DNA from: Planktothrix sp. FACHB-1365
GTDB lineage: Bacteria; Cyanobacteriota; Cyanobacteriia; Cyanobacteriales; Microcoleaceae
Assembly (NCBI RefSeq): GCF_014697575.1
Contig: NZ_JACJSC010000006.1
Location: forward strand, 124,001 to 188,000
Length of the DNA stretch: 64,000 nt
Reading direction: 5' to 3'
The position numbers and the translations under genes were made by a program. Of this stretch, positions 51,729 to 60,726 are shown piece by piece. Every line of letters begins with the position of its first letter. Position 1 is the stretch's first letter. A model generated the notes under the pieces. The model was not told where the DNA came from, did no database searches, and saw nothing but the letters and a program-made list of their open reading frames with translations.

Positions 51729-52394
51729 TTATGCTTCAAACCATTCTTGCGCTTCTTCCCATCCTTGACCTTTTCTAACAATAACAGGTTCATCGGCGGT
51801 TAAATCAATAATTGTTGAAACTTGATAACCTGGATCTGAGGTATCATCAACAATAATATCGACTAATTTTCCTAAACTATCGTACAATTTGGCTTTATCA
51901 ATTTGACCTTCTATGGGCAACGCAATCGGAGCTTGACCTTCTTCTTCTGTGGTAATATGGGCAGACGTTGAAATAATTGGATTACCCAAAGTTTCAATAA
52001 TTGATAAACACGCTTGATGATTGGGAACCCGAATTCCGGTGGTCTTGCGTTTGGGAGACATGACTAATTTAGGAACTAATTTAGTCGCGGGTAATAAAAA
52101 CGTGTATGTCCCTGGAATTAAGCGTTTAATTAACCGATAAGCTGAGTCACTGACAATGGCATAATCAGTAATATTCGATAAGGACGAACAGAGGAAGGTC
52201 AAGGGTTTATCATTGGAGAGTTGCTTAATGCGTCGGACTCGTTCAATGGCCGACTTAACGGTTAAATCACAGCCAATGGCATAGACCGTATCCGTCGGAT
52301 ATAGCATCAACGCGCCATCCTTGAGGGCCTCTTTGATTTTTTCTAGGGTACGTTCTTGAGGGTTTTGGGGGTGAAGTTCGTAGAGAATTGCCAT
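51729..52394 (-). CDS. Sua5/YciO/YrdC-family L-threonylcarbamoyladenylate synthase
   Basis: This 221-aa protein (ATG 52394, MAILYELHPQNPQER) belongs to the YrdC/YciO fold. Motifs seen are LMLYPTDTVYAIGCD (about 30-44), IKQLSNDKPLTFLC, GTYTFLLPATKLVP, the KRKTTGIRVPNHQA segment, and PIISTSAHITTE. The protein makes the threonylcarbamoyl-AMP used for t6A modification of tRNA, or belongs to the related YciO branch with an uncertain role. It is convergent with the TPR-methyltransferase gene (4-base gap). Confidence 0.88.
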   Translation of the reverse strand: MAILYELHPQNPQERTLEKIKEALKDGALMLYPTDTVYAIGCDLTVKSAIERVRRIKQLSNDKPLTFLCSSLSNITDYAIVSDSAYRLIKRLIPGTYTFLLPATKLVPKLVMSPKRKTTGIRVPNHQACLSIIETLGNPIISTSAHITTEEEGQAPIALPIEGQIDKAKLYDSLGKLVDIIVDDTSDPGYQVSTIIDLTADEPVIVRKGQGWEEAQEWFEA

Positions 52395-52462
52395 AGTCAA
52401 ATGTTGTATTTTAGAGAATAAATTTTATAGTGATTTTAAGACTAACAGACTAACGACAAATT

Positions 52463-53776
52463 ATGGCTAAAATTGCTTATTTTCAATGTCCCACTGGGAT
52501 TTCTGGGGATATGTGCCTAGGGGCTTTAGTTCATGCCGGGGTTCCCATCGATTATTTAAAGGAAAAGTTAGATTTACTGGGAATTGGGGCGGAATATCAG
52601 TTTAAAGTCAAATCTGTTCGTCGTCAAGGACAGTTGGCCACTAAAGTTTCCGTGAATTTAACTCAACAGCAACCCTCCCCAAAAAACATCCATTCCCATC
52701 ATAATCAGGATCAGGCTCACAATCATCTGCATCAAGATGAAATTCATCCCACCCATAACCTCAGCCCCACCCGTCATTTATCCGATATTGAAGATATTAT
52801 TCTTAAAGGGAAATTACCGAAACAGGTAGAAGTTTGGAGTTTAGCAATTTTTCGGAAATTAGCAGAAGCAGAGGCGGCTGTTCATGGCATTCCCTTAGAA
52901 GAGGTGCATTTTCATGAAGTGGGGGCGACGGATGCCATTGTGGATATTGTGGGAACTTGTTTGGGTTTAGATTGGTTGAATATTGATCAATTTTACTGCT
53001 CAAAATTACCCACAGGAGGAGGGACAGTTTGGGCGGCTCATGGTCAATTGCCCGTTCCGGCTCCGGCGGTTTTAAAGTTATTTGAACTGGGGAAAGTTCC
53101 GGTTTATAGCAATGGAATTGAACGAGAATTAGTTACACCAACGGGTGCTGCTATTATGGTGACTTTAGTTGAATATTTTGGAGAACCTCCAGCTTTATCG
53201 ATTCAAACCATTGGCTTAGGGGCAGGTTCTCATGATTTTCCCATTCCTAATATTTTACGGCTTTGGATTGGAGAACACAATCACCTTTATAATCCTGATA
53301 TGGATTCAAAAAGTAATCCAGAAATCCAAACAATTTCGGAGACAATTGCGGTTTTAAAAACTCAAATTGATGATTTAAGTCCTCAAGTGATTTCTTATAC
53401 GTTTGAGTTATTATTTCAAGCGGGAGCCATTGACGTTTTTAGTCAACCCATTACCATGAAAAAGTCTCGTTTAGGAGTCTTATTGACGATTATTTGTCAC
53501 CCCGAAGACCGTCAAGCTTGTGAAGCGATATTATTTCGAGAAACGACAACGTTAGGAATTCGTTATACCCTGCAAAATCGCAGTATTCTCAAACGGGATA
53601 TTCAAACGGTTCAAACCCCTTATGGTGTTGTTCGCATTAAGGTCGGGTTTTCGGGAGAAAAGATTACGAATGTTCAACCGGAATATGAAGATTGTGCCAA
53701 ACTGGCTAAACAACATAAAATTAGTTGGTTAGAAGTCCATCGATTAGCCTTACAAAGTTGGTATAATTTGCCTTAA
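52463..53776 (+). CDS. larC: LarC nickel-pincer cofactor biosynthesis protein
   Basis: LarC inserts nickel into the pincer cofactor of lactate racemase and related enzymes. The 437-aa protein has the N-terminal FQCPTGISGDMCLGALVHAG, a His-rich insert (about residues 72-105: HSHHNQDQAHNHLHQDE), VHFHEVGATDAIVDIVGTC, and the C-terminal MKKSRLGVLLTIICHPED segment. larB and larE are not next to it, as is common for dispersed lar genes. Nickel or zinc binding by the His-rich insert is inference. Confidence 0.92.
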   Translation: MAKIAYFQCPTGISGDMCLGALVHAGVPIDYLKEKLDLLGIGAEYQFKVKSVRRQGQLATKVSVNLTQQQPSPKNIHSHHNQDQAHNHLHQDEIHPTHNLSPTRHLSDIEDIILKGKLPKQVEVWSLAIFRKLAEAEAAVHGIPLEEVHFHEVGATDAIVDIVGTCLGLDWLNIDQFYCSKLPTGGGTVWAAHGQLPVPAPAVLKLFELGKVPVYSNGIERELVTPTGAAIMVTLVEYFGEPPALSIQTIGLGAGSHDFPIPNILRLWIGEHNHLYNPDMDSKSNPEIQTISETIAVLKTQIDDLSPQVISYTFELLFQAGAIDVFSQPITMKKSRLGVLLTIICHPEDRQACEAILFRETTTLGIRYTLQNRSILKRDIQTVQTPYGVVRIKVGFSGEKITNVQPEYEDCAKLAKQHKISWLEVHRLALQSWYNLP

Positions 53777-53900
53777 AATTGCGAATAGAGAAGAGAGATC
53801 AATAATTAAGCTTCTATGTCTTATCCTAAAAATTTATTAAGAATTTAAGCTTAATTTCTGTTGCTCTTTATACTAGAATTAGCATTGGAGAGCCAAAATC

Positions 53901-54686
53901 ATGAGTTATCTGTTTGGATCTGCTTTTATTCTACTGACTTATTTAACCATTGCAGGGTTTAAATTAGACCGAGAATACCAACGGGGGGTTGTTTTCAGAT
54001 TAGGGCGAGTACAGGCGGTGAAAGGGCCGGGTTTATATTGGATTATTCCCGCCATTGATCAAAAAGTTCAAGTCGATATTAGAACAAAAACCGTTGATAT
54101 TGAACCCCAAGAAACAATTACATCGGATAGTGTTACCATTCGCGTTAATGCAGTTTTGTATTACCGTTTAATTGACCCATCTAAAGCAATTGTTAAAGTC
54201 GAAAATTATGAAAAAGCTGTTTATCAAGCGGCGTTAACAACCTTGAGGAATGTCATCGGTCAAAACAGTTTGGATGATGTTTTACAAAATCGAGATAAAA
54301 TTAATCATAAAATTCAAGAAGTTGTTGATGAGATGACAGAATCCTGGGGAATTATCATTGAACGGGTGGAAATGAAGGATGTTGAAATTCCCACTTCTAT
54401 GCAACGTGCTATGGCAAAAGAAGCCGAAGCATTCCGCGAAAAACGAGCGCGTTTAATTAAAGCTGAAGCGGAACAAGAAGCTTCAATTAAATTAGCAGAA
54501 GCCTCCCAACTGATTATGAAAAATCCCGCAGCTTTAGAGTTAAGGCGGTTACAAATGTTATCGGAAATTGGCGCTGAAAATAATACTACAACGATTGTTG
54601 TACTTCCTTCAGATTTAACCTCATTAGCTCAAAATTTAGCCGTTAAACCCCAGTCCAAAACTTCTCTTCCTGCGAAAACCGAATAA
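53901..54686 (+). CDS. Slipin/stomatin-family SPFH protein
   Basis: This 261-aa protein has a hydrophobic N-terminus (residues 1-20) and an SPFH domain with EYQRGVVFRLGRVQAVKGPG and TITSDSVTIRVNAVLYYRL, then the slipin hallmark VEMKDVEIPTSMQRAMAKEAEA and a coiled coil ending in a loose tail. It differs from the SPFH protein at 27276, which lacks the slipin hallmark. Slipins scaffold membrane proteins and often partner NfeD, which is not encoded nearby. Confidence 0.92.
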   Translation: MSYLFGSAFILLTYLTIAGFKLDREYQRGVVFRLGRVQAVKGPGLYWIIPAIDQKVQVDIRTKTVDIEPQETITSDSVTIRVNAVLYYRLIDPSKAIVKVENYEKAVYQAALTTLRNVIGQNSLDDVLQNRDKINHKIQEVVDEMTESWGIIIERVEMKDVEIPTSMQRAMAKEAEAFREKRARLIKAEAEQEASIKLAEASQLIMKNPAALELRRLQMLSEIGAENNTTTIVVLPSDLTSLAQNLAVKPQSKTSLPAKTE

Positions 54687-54830
54687 AAAGGTTTTTCAAC
54701 CCTATTCCCTATTCCCTACCACTATAGGCTACAAATCTAAGGGTTAAAGAGAGATTGATTAATTTTCATCCCAAATGAACCCGTTTAAGATTAAGCTAGA
54801 AGTTTAGACGTTTTTTCTTGAATCACCATC

Positions 54831-55358
54831 ATGAACTTCCCGTTATCAACAACAGATTGGCTAGAGCTTTCTAAGTGGGTTGGAATTGCGACTTTAGCTT
54901 TTGCCGCAATTACGGCTTTAGCTTTTATTTTTAAATGGGGAATTCGGTTTAGATTAGTTGGAATCACGGCCTTTACAGGGGTTTTAACCGTCGGAGTTTT
55001 TGGCTTAAGTTTAGGTCTATTTTATCATGTTGAAATTCCGGGGGCAGTCCGTTATAGCCGGGTTTTTGATGATGGCGGTAGACAAATTGTAATTGCCGTT
55101 CCTCCTAATATTACCGAAACTCAATTAAACGCCACATTACGTCAAGCGGCGGCGGATTTATATTCTCCGGGACGAGGTGGACAATTCCAAGAAGCGTTGT
55201 TAATTCGTGCCCGCACTCTGGTTCACCCGAATGAAGATGTGTCTCAACCCGTCTATTTAGGTCAGGTGAAACGTTCTGTAATTGAACGAGAAAATGATAA
55301 CCTAGACATTCAGATTTTTAGTAAAAATCTGGGTCGTTTACAACAGTTTAACTCTTAA
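54831..55358 (+). CDS. Ycf51-family (DUF2518) membrane protein
   Basis: The 175-aa protein has two N-terminal membrane segments (about residues 15-34 and 42-62) and a soluble C-terminal domain starting at YHVEIPGAVRYSRVFDDGGR, followed by QIVIAVPPNITETQLNATLR. The family occurs in cyanobacteria and algal plastids; its role is not settled. The name is from memory of the family pattern. It is convergent with the next gene on the minus strand. Confidence 0.82.
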   Translation: MNFPLSTTDWLELSKWVGIATLAFAAITALAFIFKWGIRFRLVGITAFTGVLTVGVFGLSLGLFYHVEIPGAVRYSRVFDDGGRQIVIAVPPNITETQLNATLRQAAADLYSPGRGGQFQEALLIRARTLVHPNEDVSQPVYLGQVKRSVIERENDNLDIQIFSKNLGRLQQFNS

Positions 55359-55371
55359 ATTCTGTTGAAGT

Positions 55372-56028
55372 TTAATCCGCCTTTTGAACGATTAAATGGG
55401 TCGGTTGATATTGCAGAATAAATGTTGTCATTATCTCTCGTTCTTCGATAGTTGGAGTGGCTAAACATCCTGATGTTCCCGTTTGAGAAACATAGGAAAA
55501 AGCCGAAGGATCATAATGCACCCCTAACCCTAATCGTTGGGTAGAAAAAGTGGGTGTAATTCCTGACCAAACCCCCCCAAATTCTCCGGGTGCCTCTTCT
55601 ACAACACCCGGAGCATCAAAGGTATAAATCCCAAAGGGTAAAGGCGTTTGAGAACCGGGTTCATCGGAGGGAATTTGTAGACCAATGCGTCCAGAAACAC
55701 AACGGACGGTATTAATAATTTTACCCGTATTATCGATTAATTGGGTTTGATAAACTTGTAAACCGCCTCCAATTTGTTCCTGAGTTTGTGTCGCCACAAT
55801 TTTAGAGCCTGGAAGGTTTAAAATATCAGGATTAATAATCGTTAAAAATGCCGCAGCAACCCAACGATTTGTCCCGATGGGTGTCCAGATTTCACCTTCG
55901 ATATTCACAGACTCCCCGCTAATTGTAACCGGGGTTCCATTTTGTAAAACCTCAACAATTTCACCATTAGGAGTCGAACGAACATTGAGGGTATCACCCG
56001 GAGTGTTAACAATAGCAGTCGAATTCAT
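55372..56028 (-). CDS. SH3b domain plus L,D-transpeptidase-like domain
   Basis: The 218-aa protein starts with an SH3b module (NTPGDTLNVRSTPNGEIVEV, residues 8-27 and on to about 65). A beta-rich domain follows that ends HYDPSAFSYV...GTSGCLATP, with His171 and Cys188 placed like the HxxxS...SxGC active site of YkuD L,D-transpeptidases. The usual SHGC reads TSGC. No signal peptide is visible, although this enzyme class acts on peptidoglycan in the periplasm. It may be a divergent or repurposed transpeptidase. It lies just downstream of guaD on the same strand. Confidence 0.72.
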   Translation of the reverse strand: MNSTAIVNTPGDTLNVRSTPNGEIVEVLQNGTPVTISGESVNIEGEIWTPIGTNRWVAAAFLTIINPDILNLPGSKIVATQTQEQIGGGLQVYQTQLIDNTGKIINTVRCVSGRIGLQIPSDEPGSQTPLPFGIYTFDAPGVVEEAPGEFGGVWSGITPTFSTQRLGLGVHYDPSAFSYVSQTGTSGCLATPTIEEREIMTTFILQYQPTHLIVQKAD

Positions 56029-56063
56029 ATCACCCTTTGCCAGCTAATTTAATTTATTCTATC

Positions 56064-57389
56064 CTATTTTTTGGTATATGCCATCTCTCCCATAATATAG
56101 GTGGCTTGAATGGCTCGATCATCTCCTAATATAATCAGTGTAAAGACTTTTTCGGCTATTTCTAATCGGGTTTGATTAGATAAAATTTGTTGATTTTTTA
56201 ACCTCATTAACGGGGTTGCATTACAGTTTATAACAATAAAATCTGCTTCTTTTCCAATTTCAAAGTTACCAATTTTATGATCTAGTTTTAATGCTTTTGA
56301 TCCGCCTAATGTCGCTAAAAATAAGGCTTGAAAGGCGGATAAGGTTTGGCTTTGTAATTGTGCAACTTTATAAGCGACCTTAGCAGTTTGCAGCAGGGAA
56401 AAACTGGTTCCCGCACCAATATCGCTTCCTAAACCCACGTTAATAGGATGAATTTTAGATTTAGCTTGATGGAGTTTAAACAGTCCGCTTCCTAAGAATA
56501 AATTAGAGGTTGGACAAAATGCGATCGCCGATTTTGCTTGGGATAACCGTTTAAATTCATCATCGCTTAAATGAATACTATGGGCAAAAATTGAACGGTC
56601 TCCCACTAAACCTGCTTGATCATAAACACCTAAATAGTGTTGAGCTTCGGGAAATAATTCAGCCACAAATTCAATTTCTTTAAGATTTTCGGAAAGATGG
56701 GTTTGTAAATAAACATCAGGAAATTCTGTTAATAATTTTGCTGCTAACTTTAACTGTTCAGGACTGGATGTAATCGCAAATCGAGGGGTAATAGCATATA
56801 GTAAACGTCCTTTTTTATGCCATGTTTGAATTAATTGTTTCGTTTCTTGATAAGAGGTTTCTGGGGTATCTTTTAAATAATCCGGTGCATGACGATCCAT
56901 CATCACTTTACCCGAAATCATCCGTAAATTTCGCTGATAAGCTTCTTCAAAAAAAGCCTCAACGGACTGGGGAAAAACTGTGGCAAAAACTAAGGCGGTT
57001 GTGGTTCCATTTTTGAGGAGTTCATCAAGGAAAAATGCTGCAATTTTTTGAGCATATTCTCGACTACTAAATTTCCGTTCTGTGGGAAACGTATATTGAT
57101 TTAACCAGTCTAACAGTTGTTTTCCATAGGAGGCAATCATTTCGGTTTGGGGAAAATGAATATGGGTATCAATGAACCCCGGCATGATTAATAAATCGGG
57201 ATGATGGGTCAGGGGAAATCCTTGATATTTGTCTTTTAAAGTGTTATAATAGTCAAAATCTTTAATAATGCCTGCTTCTACCACTAATAATCCATCGGGA
57301 ATATAACGAACGCTGTTCTCTTCTGATTCATAAAAGGGATCAGCAATAAAGTCTAAAAATGATGAGCGGAATAGTTTTAAGTTGGTCAT
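56064..57389 (-). CDS. guaD: Guanine deaminase
   Basis: GuaD deaminates guanine to xanthine and ammonia. The 441-aa amidohydrolase has the metal site GFIDTHIHFPQ (His76, His78), the helix DWLNQYTFPTERKF, TTALVFATVF, YLQTHLSENLKEIE, IFAHSIHLSDDE, and GLGSDIGAGTSFSLL. It belongs to the zinc guanine deaminase branch of about 440 residues. It is the last purine gene of a minus-strand cluster and lies 53 bases downstream of uraD, separated by a GGTGCGT/ACGCACC hairpin (57418-57442). Confidence 0.94.
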   Translation of the reverse strand: MTNLKLFRSSFLDFIADPFYESEENSVRYIPDGLLVVEAGIIKDFDYYNTLKDKYQGFPLTHHPDLLIMPGFIDTHIHFPQTEMIASYGKQLLDWLNQYTFPTERKFSSREYAQKIAAFFLDELLKNGTTTALVFATVFPQSVEAFFEEAYQRNLRMISGKVMMDRHAPDYLKDTPETSYQETKQLIQTWHKKGRLLYAITPRFAITSSPEQLKLAAKLLTEFPDVYLQTHLSENLKEIEFVAELFPEAQHYLGVYDQAGLVGDRSIFAHSIHLSDDEFKRLSQAKSAIAFCPTSNLFLGSGLFKLHQAKSKIHPINVGLGSDIGAGTSFSLLQTAKVAYKVAQLQSQTLSAFQALFLATLGGSKALKLDHKIGNFEIGKEADFIVINCNATPLMRLKNQQILSNQTRLEIAEKVFTLIILGDDRAIQATYIMGEMAYTKK

Positions 57390-57442
57390 AATTGAGAGTT
57401 ATTAGGAGTTGTGAGGTGGTGCGTGCGCTGGGCTTACGCACC

Positions 57443-57961
57443 CTACGGGGATGGAGTTTGAGCCAATTTTTCATAAAGACGAAATTGAGCAATTTTATAA
57501 ATTTCTTCTAAGGCGGTTAGTTTTTCTTCCTCAATAGAATGATTAAGCCGTTGTTCAAAAGCTGATAAAATACTGGCTTTTGTATGATTTTTAACGGCAA
57601 TAATAAACGGAAAACTGAATTTGTTTTTATAAGTTTTATTTAATTGATGAAATTGTTGATATTCAGAAGGTGTTAAACAATTTAACCCAACTCCTGCTTG
57701 TTCCTTAACCGAGGCTTCTGCCATTTTTGCTTTACTTCCTAAGTCAGGATGAGCGCAAATTAACGCGAGTTGTTGTTGTGAATCACTATTTTTAACAATA
57801 TCAACCATGGTTTGATATAATGATTGAATATCTTCAAAAGGTCGTTTTAACCAAGCTTGTTCAGCAACCCAAGGAGATGCTTCAAAAATAGCTCCTAATG
57901 TTGTGATAAATTGCCCTTGAGTCATTTGATTTAATGCGGATAAGGAATAGCTATTTGTCAT
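57443..57961 (-). CDS. uraD: OHCU decarboxylase
   Basis: UraD decarboxylates 2-oxo-4-hydroxy-4-carboxy-5-ureidoimidazoline to (S)-allantoin. The 172-aa helical protein has the catalytic His in HPDLGSKAKM and the flanking signature (WVAEQAWLKRPFEDIQSLYQ; FPFIIAVKNHTKASILSAFE). It follows uraH with a 2-base gap on the same strand, so the two steps are cotranscribed. Confidence 0.94.
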   Translation of the reverse strand: MTNSYSLSALNQMTQGQFITTLGAIFEASPWVAEQAWLKRPFEDIQSLYQTMVDIVKNSDSQQQLALICAHPDLGSKAKMAEASVKEQAGVGLNCLTPSEYQQFHQLNKTYKNKFSFPFIIAVKNHTKASILSAFEQRLNHSIEEEKLTALEEIYKIAQFRLYEKLAQTPSP

Positions 57962-57963
57962 GT

Positions 57964-58326
57964 CTAACTGCCTCGATAGGTGCTATAAGACCAAGGTGAA
58001 ACTAATAACGGAACATGATAAGCGACGGTGGGGTCAGCAATGCCAAATCGAATCGGAATTTGATCTAAAAATAACGGTTGAGGAAGAGATTGATATTGGG
58101 TTTTAAAATAGTCTCCCACCGCAAAGACTAATTCATAGATTCCTACTTTGAATTCTGTTTCTGTTAATAAAGGATTGTCGGTTCTCCCATCGGAATTGGT
58201 GACTACTGTTTTTAACTGAATTCGTTCTCCTGTTTCTACATGAATTTGCCATAATTCAATCCTTAAATTAGCAGCAGGACGACCATTAGCCGTATCTAAT
58301 ACATGAGTTGTGAGTTTAGCAACCAT
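57964..58326 (-). CDS. uraH: 5-Hydroxyisourate hydrolase (transthyretin-like)
   Basis: UraH hydrolyses 5-hydroxyisourate to OHCU. The 120-aa transthyretin-fold protein shows [20 protein letters not shown] at the N-terminus, [12 protein letters not shown] in the middle, and the C-terminal signature [16 protein letters not shown] that forms the active site. It lies between hpxO and uraD in the urate cluster. No signal peptide, so cytoplasmic. Confidence 0.95.
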   Translation of the reverse strand: MVAKLTTHVLDTANGRPAANLRIELWQIHVETGERIQLKTVVTNSDGRTDNPLLTETEFKVGIYELVFAVGDYFKTQYQSLPQPLFLDQIPIRFGIADPTVAYHVPLLVSPWSYSTYRGS

Positions 58327-58358
58327 AGGATAAGAATTGAAAGGTTAAAATAAGTTTC

Positions 58359-58473
58359 AGAAACCGGGTTTCTAATTCAAAACTCTAACTTTTAAACAAA
58401 ATTATTGCAGAAACCCGGTTTCTTACTGAGAGGTCTGACTTTTAAACAAAATTATTGCAGAAACCCGGTTTCT
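58359..58473. repeat. 50-bp tandem repeat with AGAAACCCGGTTTCT cores
   Basis: Cores start at 58359, 58409 and 58459, exactly 50 bases apart. The first is the reverse complement (AGAAACCGGGTTTCT). The last two repeats share CTTTTAAACAAAATTATTGC before the core. They lie in the 153-base gap between hpxO and uraH. Each core can form a hairpin, so they may set the ratio of hpxO to uraHD transcript. Confidence 0.9.
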
Positions 58474-58479
58474 AATCGT

Positions 58480-59649
58480 TTACTGAAATGGCCCCCCTAG
58501 AATCGTTTTACATAAAGCATCTGTAACATCACGTTCCGTTTCTTGTTTCAATTGTTCATACCATTTTTGGGTTAACTCTGGGTCTTTACCATAAATCATA
58601 TCTGCACGTTTTCGAGCTTTGAGAACCAGGGTTGATGTGCGTTCTTTGCGCTCTGCTTCATATCGTTTTAAGGCATATTCTACGCCTAAATTAGTCGTTA
58701 ATAAAAATCGAGATAATATTTCAGCATCTTCCATCGCTTGACACCCCCCCTGTCCTAAAGTTGGAGTCGTAGCATGAGCCGCATCTCCTAACAATGCAAC
58801 TCGACCTCGAACAAAGGTTTCTAAGGGGTCTAAATCATGAATTTCTAAACGGTTTGACTCATAAGGATTTAGACGTTCAATTAAACGTTGAACGGGAAAC
58901 GGCCATCCTACAAAAATCTGCTTTAATTCCTGTTGACGATACTCAGGTTCAACCCAAGTTCCTTTGGCCATCGGACAACCAAAAAAATAATAAAATCGAT
59001 TATTTCCTATGGGCATCATCGAGGCACGTTTACCCTCTCCGACATAAATGACCCAGGTATTTTTATCGCCTAAATCTTCCTGAATTTCGATTAAACCATT
59101 CCAATTAACATAATCAGCATACCGCAATTCCACCGAATGACCAACAACATAATCGCGTAACTTAGAATGAATTCCATCCGCCGCAATTAACACATCGCCA
59201 CTGGTTTGATATCCATCAGCAAAATAGGCGGTGACTCGATGTTCATCTTGTTCAATTCCAATACATTGAGCGTTGAGTTTAACCGTTTCCGTATCGTTAT
59301 TAAACGCTTTTAAGAGTAAAGATTGTAATTCCGTCCGCGAAACCGGATAAGGTCTTTGTCCGACCGTTTCTATCACCGGATGTAGAGAAATTCGATTCAA
59401 TAATTCATGGCGATGACTGCGATATTCCATCACATCCATCAGTCCCCCAATTTTAGCAACTTCATCACCCAACCCTAAACTATTGAGAACTTTAACCCCA
59501 TTTGACCAAACTGAAATTCCAGCACCGGCGGGACGAATTTCGTTTGTTTTTTCATAAATTTCAATGGCATATCCTGCCCTTCGCAGGGTTAAACCTGCGG
59601 TTAATCCGCCAATTCCTGCACCAATAATAATAACTTTAAGATGATTCAT
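58480..59649 (-). CDS. hpxO: FAD-dependent urate hydroxylase
   Basis: HpxO oxidises urate to 5-hydroxyisourate with NADH, FAD and O2. The 389-aa flavoprotein has GAGIGG at residues 10-15 with LTAGLTLRRAGYAIEIYEK, the class A monooxygenase fingerprint DVLIAADGIHSKLR (about 154-167), and the second FAD motif VALLGDAAHATTPTLGQGG (about 280-298). The call over related salicylate-type hydroxylases rests on its place with uraH, uraD and guaD. A urate oxidase of the uricase fold is not present. Confidence 0.9.
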   Translation of the reverse strand: MNHLKVIIIGAGIGGLTAGLTLRRAGYAIEIYEKTNEIRPAGAGISVWSNGVKVLNSLGLGDEVAKIGGLMDVMEYRSHRHELLNRISLHPVIETVGQRPYPVSRTELQSLLLKAFNNDTETVKLNAQCIGIEQDEHRVTAYFADGYQTSGDVLIAADGIHSKLRDYVVGHSVELRYADYVNWNGLIEIQEDLGDKNTWVIYVGEGKRASMMPIGNNRFYYFFGCPMAKGTWVEPEYRQQELKQIFVGWPFPVQRLIERLNPYESNRLEIHDLDPLETFVRGRVALLGDAAHATTPTLGQGGCQAMEDAEILSRFLLTTNLGVEYALKRYEAERKERTSTLVLKARKRADMIYGKDPELTQKWYEQLKQETERDVTDALCKTILGGPFQ

Positions 59650-59653
59650 AATA

Positions 59654-60529
59654 TTAAGGGTTAGAAGATGGCTCTAAGGCAATTTGAGTATAGAGTTTTA
59701 AAGCCGAACTCCAAACTAAATAACCTTGTTGACTTAAATGCAAACCATCCGTGCTTAACTCCGGTCGTAAATTGCCGTCGGCATCGGTAAATAAAAAATG
59801 TAAATTAAAATAATAAGCACCTTCTTCCTCCGCTATTAATTTTAACGATTGATTGAGATTCCGAATCCGTGCATTGGAAATTTTTAATAAACGGTCACGC
59901 CCTTCCCAACTAGACTGTTTACCACTATGGGGAAGAATAGATTGGACAACAATTTGAGTATCAGGATGTACCCAACGTAAATCTCGAATAATTTCCCGAT
60001 AATTATTTAAGAGTGTCGTATCGTCTACCCCGCGAATTAAATCATTAATCCCAATCATGACAAAAATAATGTCTGGTTGAGTAATATCAAACAACTTAAT
60101 TCGCTTTAATAATCCGGCGGAAGTTTCCCCAGAAATCCCTTGATTTAACCAAGTTTGTTCTGGGGGTAAAAGTTCAGACGGAAACCACAAACTTAAGGAA
60201 TCTCCCGCCAAAATCCGTAAATGTTCCGGTGAGCGCTCCGCAACAGCATTCGCTTCCCGCTTTAACTGTTCAACCCACTGTTCATATGTCCAGCGATGAC
60301 GAGGGACACCGACCGAATTGATTAAAGCCGAGTCCGATGTTGATTGTAACTGAGTGGCCCCAAGAGCATCCGTTAACGATGATGTCGTTGCACCTGAAAC
60401 AGATTGCCTCTGCATTATCAATCCCAGAATGATAAATAAGAGTAACCCATTGCTGATTAAAGATATCCAAGCCCAATGGGGAATCGTTTTTGAGCGAATG
60501 AACACTGGATTCCAATACTGCTTAAACAA
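59654..60529 (-). CDS. Membrane-anchored SGNH/GDSL hydrolase
   Basis: The 291-aa protein has an N-terminal membrane segment (about residues 22-39), a linker, and an SGNH domain: the nucleophile Ser111 in LAGDSLSLW, Gly131 in NQGISGETS, Asn162 in MIGINDLIRG, and Asp/His in STDGLHLSQQGY near the end. It would act as an esterase or deacetylase outside the cytoplasm. Its stop lies 4 bases from the hpxO start on the same strand, so it is probably the first gene of that operon. A functional link to urate is not obvious. Confidence 0.88.
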   Translation of the reverse strand: MFKQYWNPVFIRSKTIPHWAWISLISNGLLLFIILGLIMQRQSVSGATTSSLTDALGATQLQSTSDSALINSVGVPRHRWTYEQWVEQLKREANAVAERSPEHLRILAGDSLSLWFPSELLPPEQTWLNQGISGETSAGLLKRIKLFDITQPDIIFVMIGINDLIRGVDDTTLLNNYREIIRDLRWVHPDTQIVVQSILPHSGKQSSWEGRDRLLKISNARIRNLNQSLKLIAEEEGAYYFNLHFLFTDADGNLRPELSTDGLHLSQQGYLVWSSALKLYTQIALEPSSNP

Positions 60530-60602
60530 GACTGACTCAACCTAATCCGTCCATTTAACATTTAACATCCCTTTCCCTGAAATGGGCAAAAAAAATACCC
60601 CG

Positions 60603-60715
60603 GCTTGGGGAGGAGGGGGAGATGGGGGGAGGGGGAGATGGGGGGAGGGGGAGACAAGGGGACGGGGAGACAAGGGGACGGGAGAGGGAGAAGAGGGAGG
60701 GGGAGACGAGGGGGA
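60603..60715. repeat. G-rich tandem repeat
   Basis: Runs of four to six G spaced by A, T or AGA/ACA make a G-rich block like that at 47974, again directly beside a heptad array. Confidence 0.85.
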
Positions 60716-60726
60716 AATAATTAGGT

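Noticed and set aside
58359-58473. Possible CRISPR array (repeats at fixed 50-base spacing)
   Set aside because: The spacers are nearly identical to each other and there are only three units, with no cas genes. The heptad arrays have no spacers at all. No CRISPR is present.
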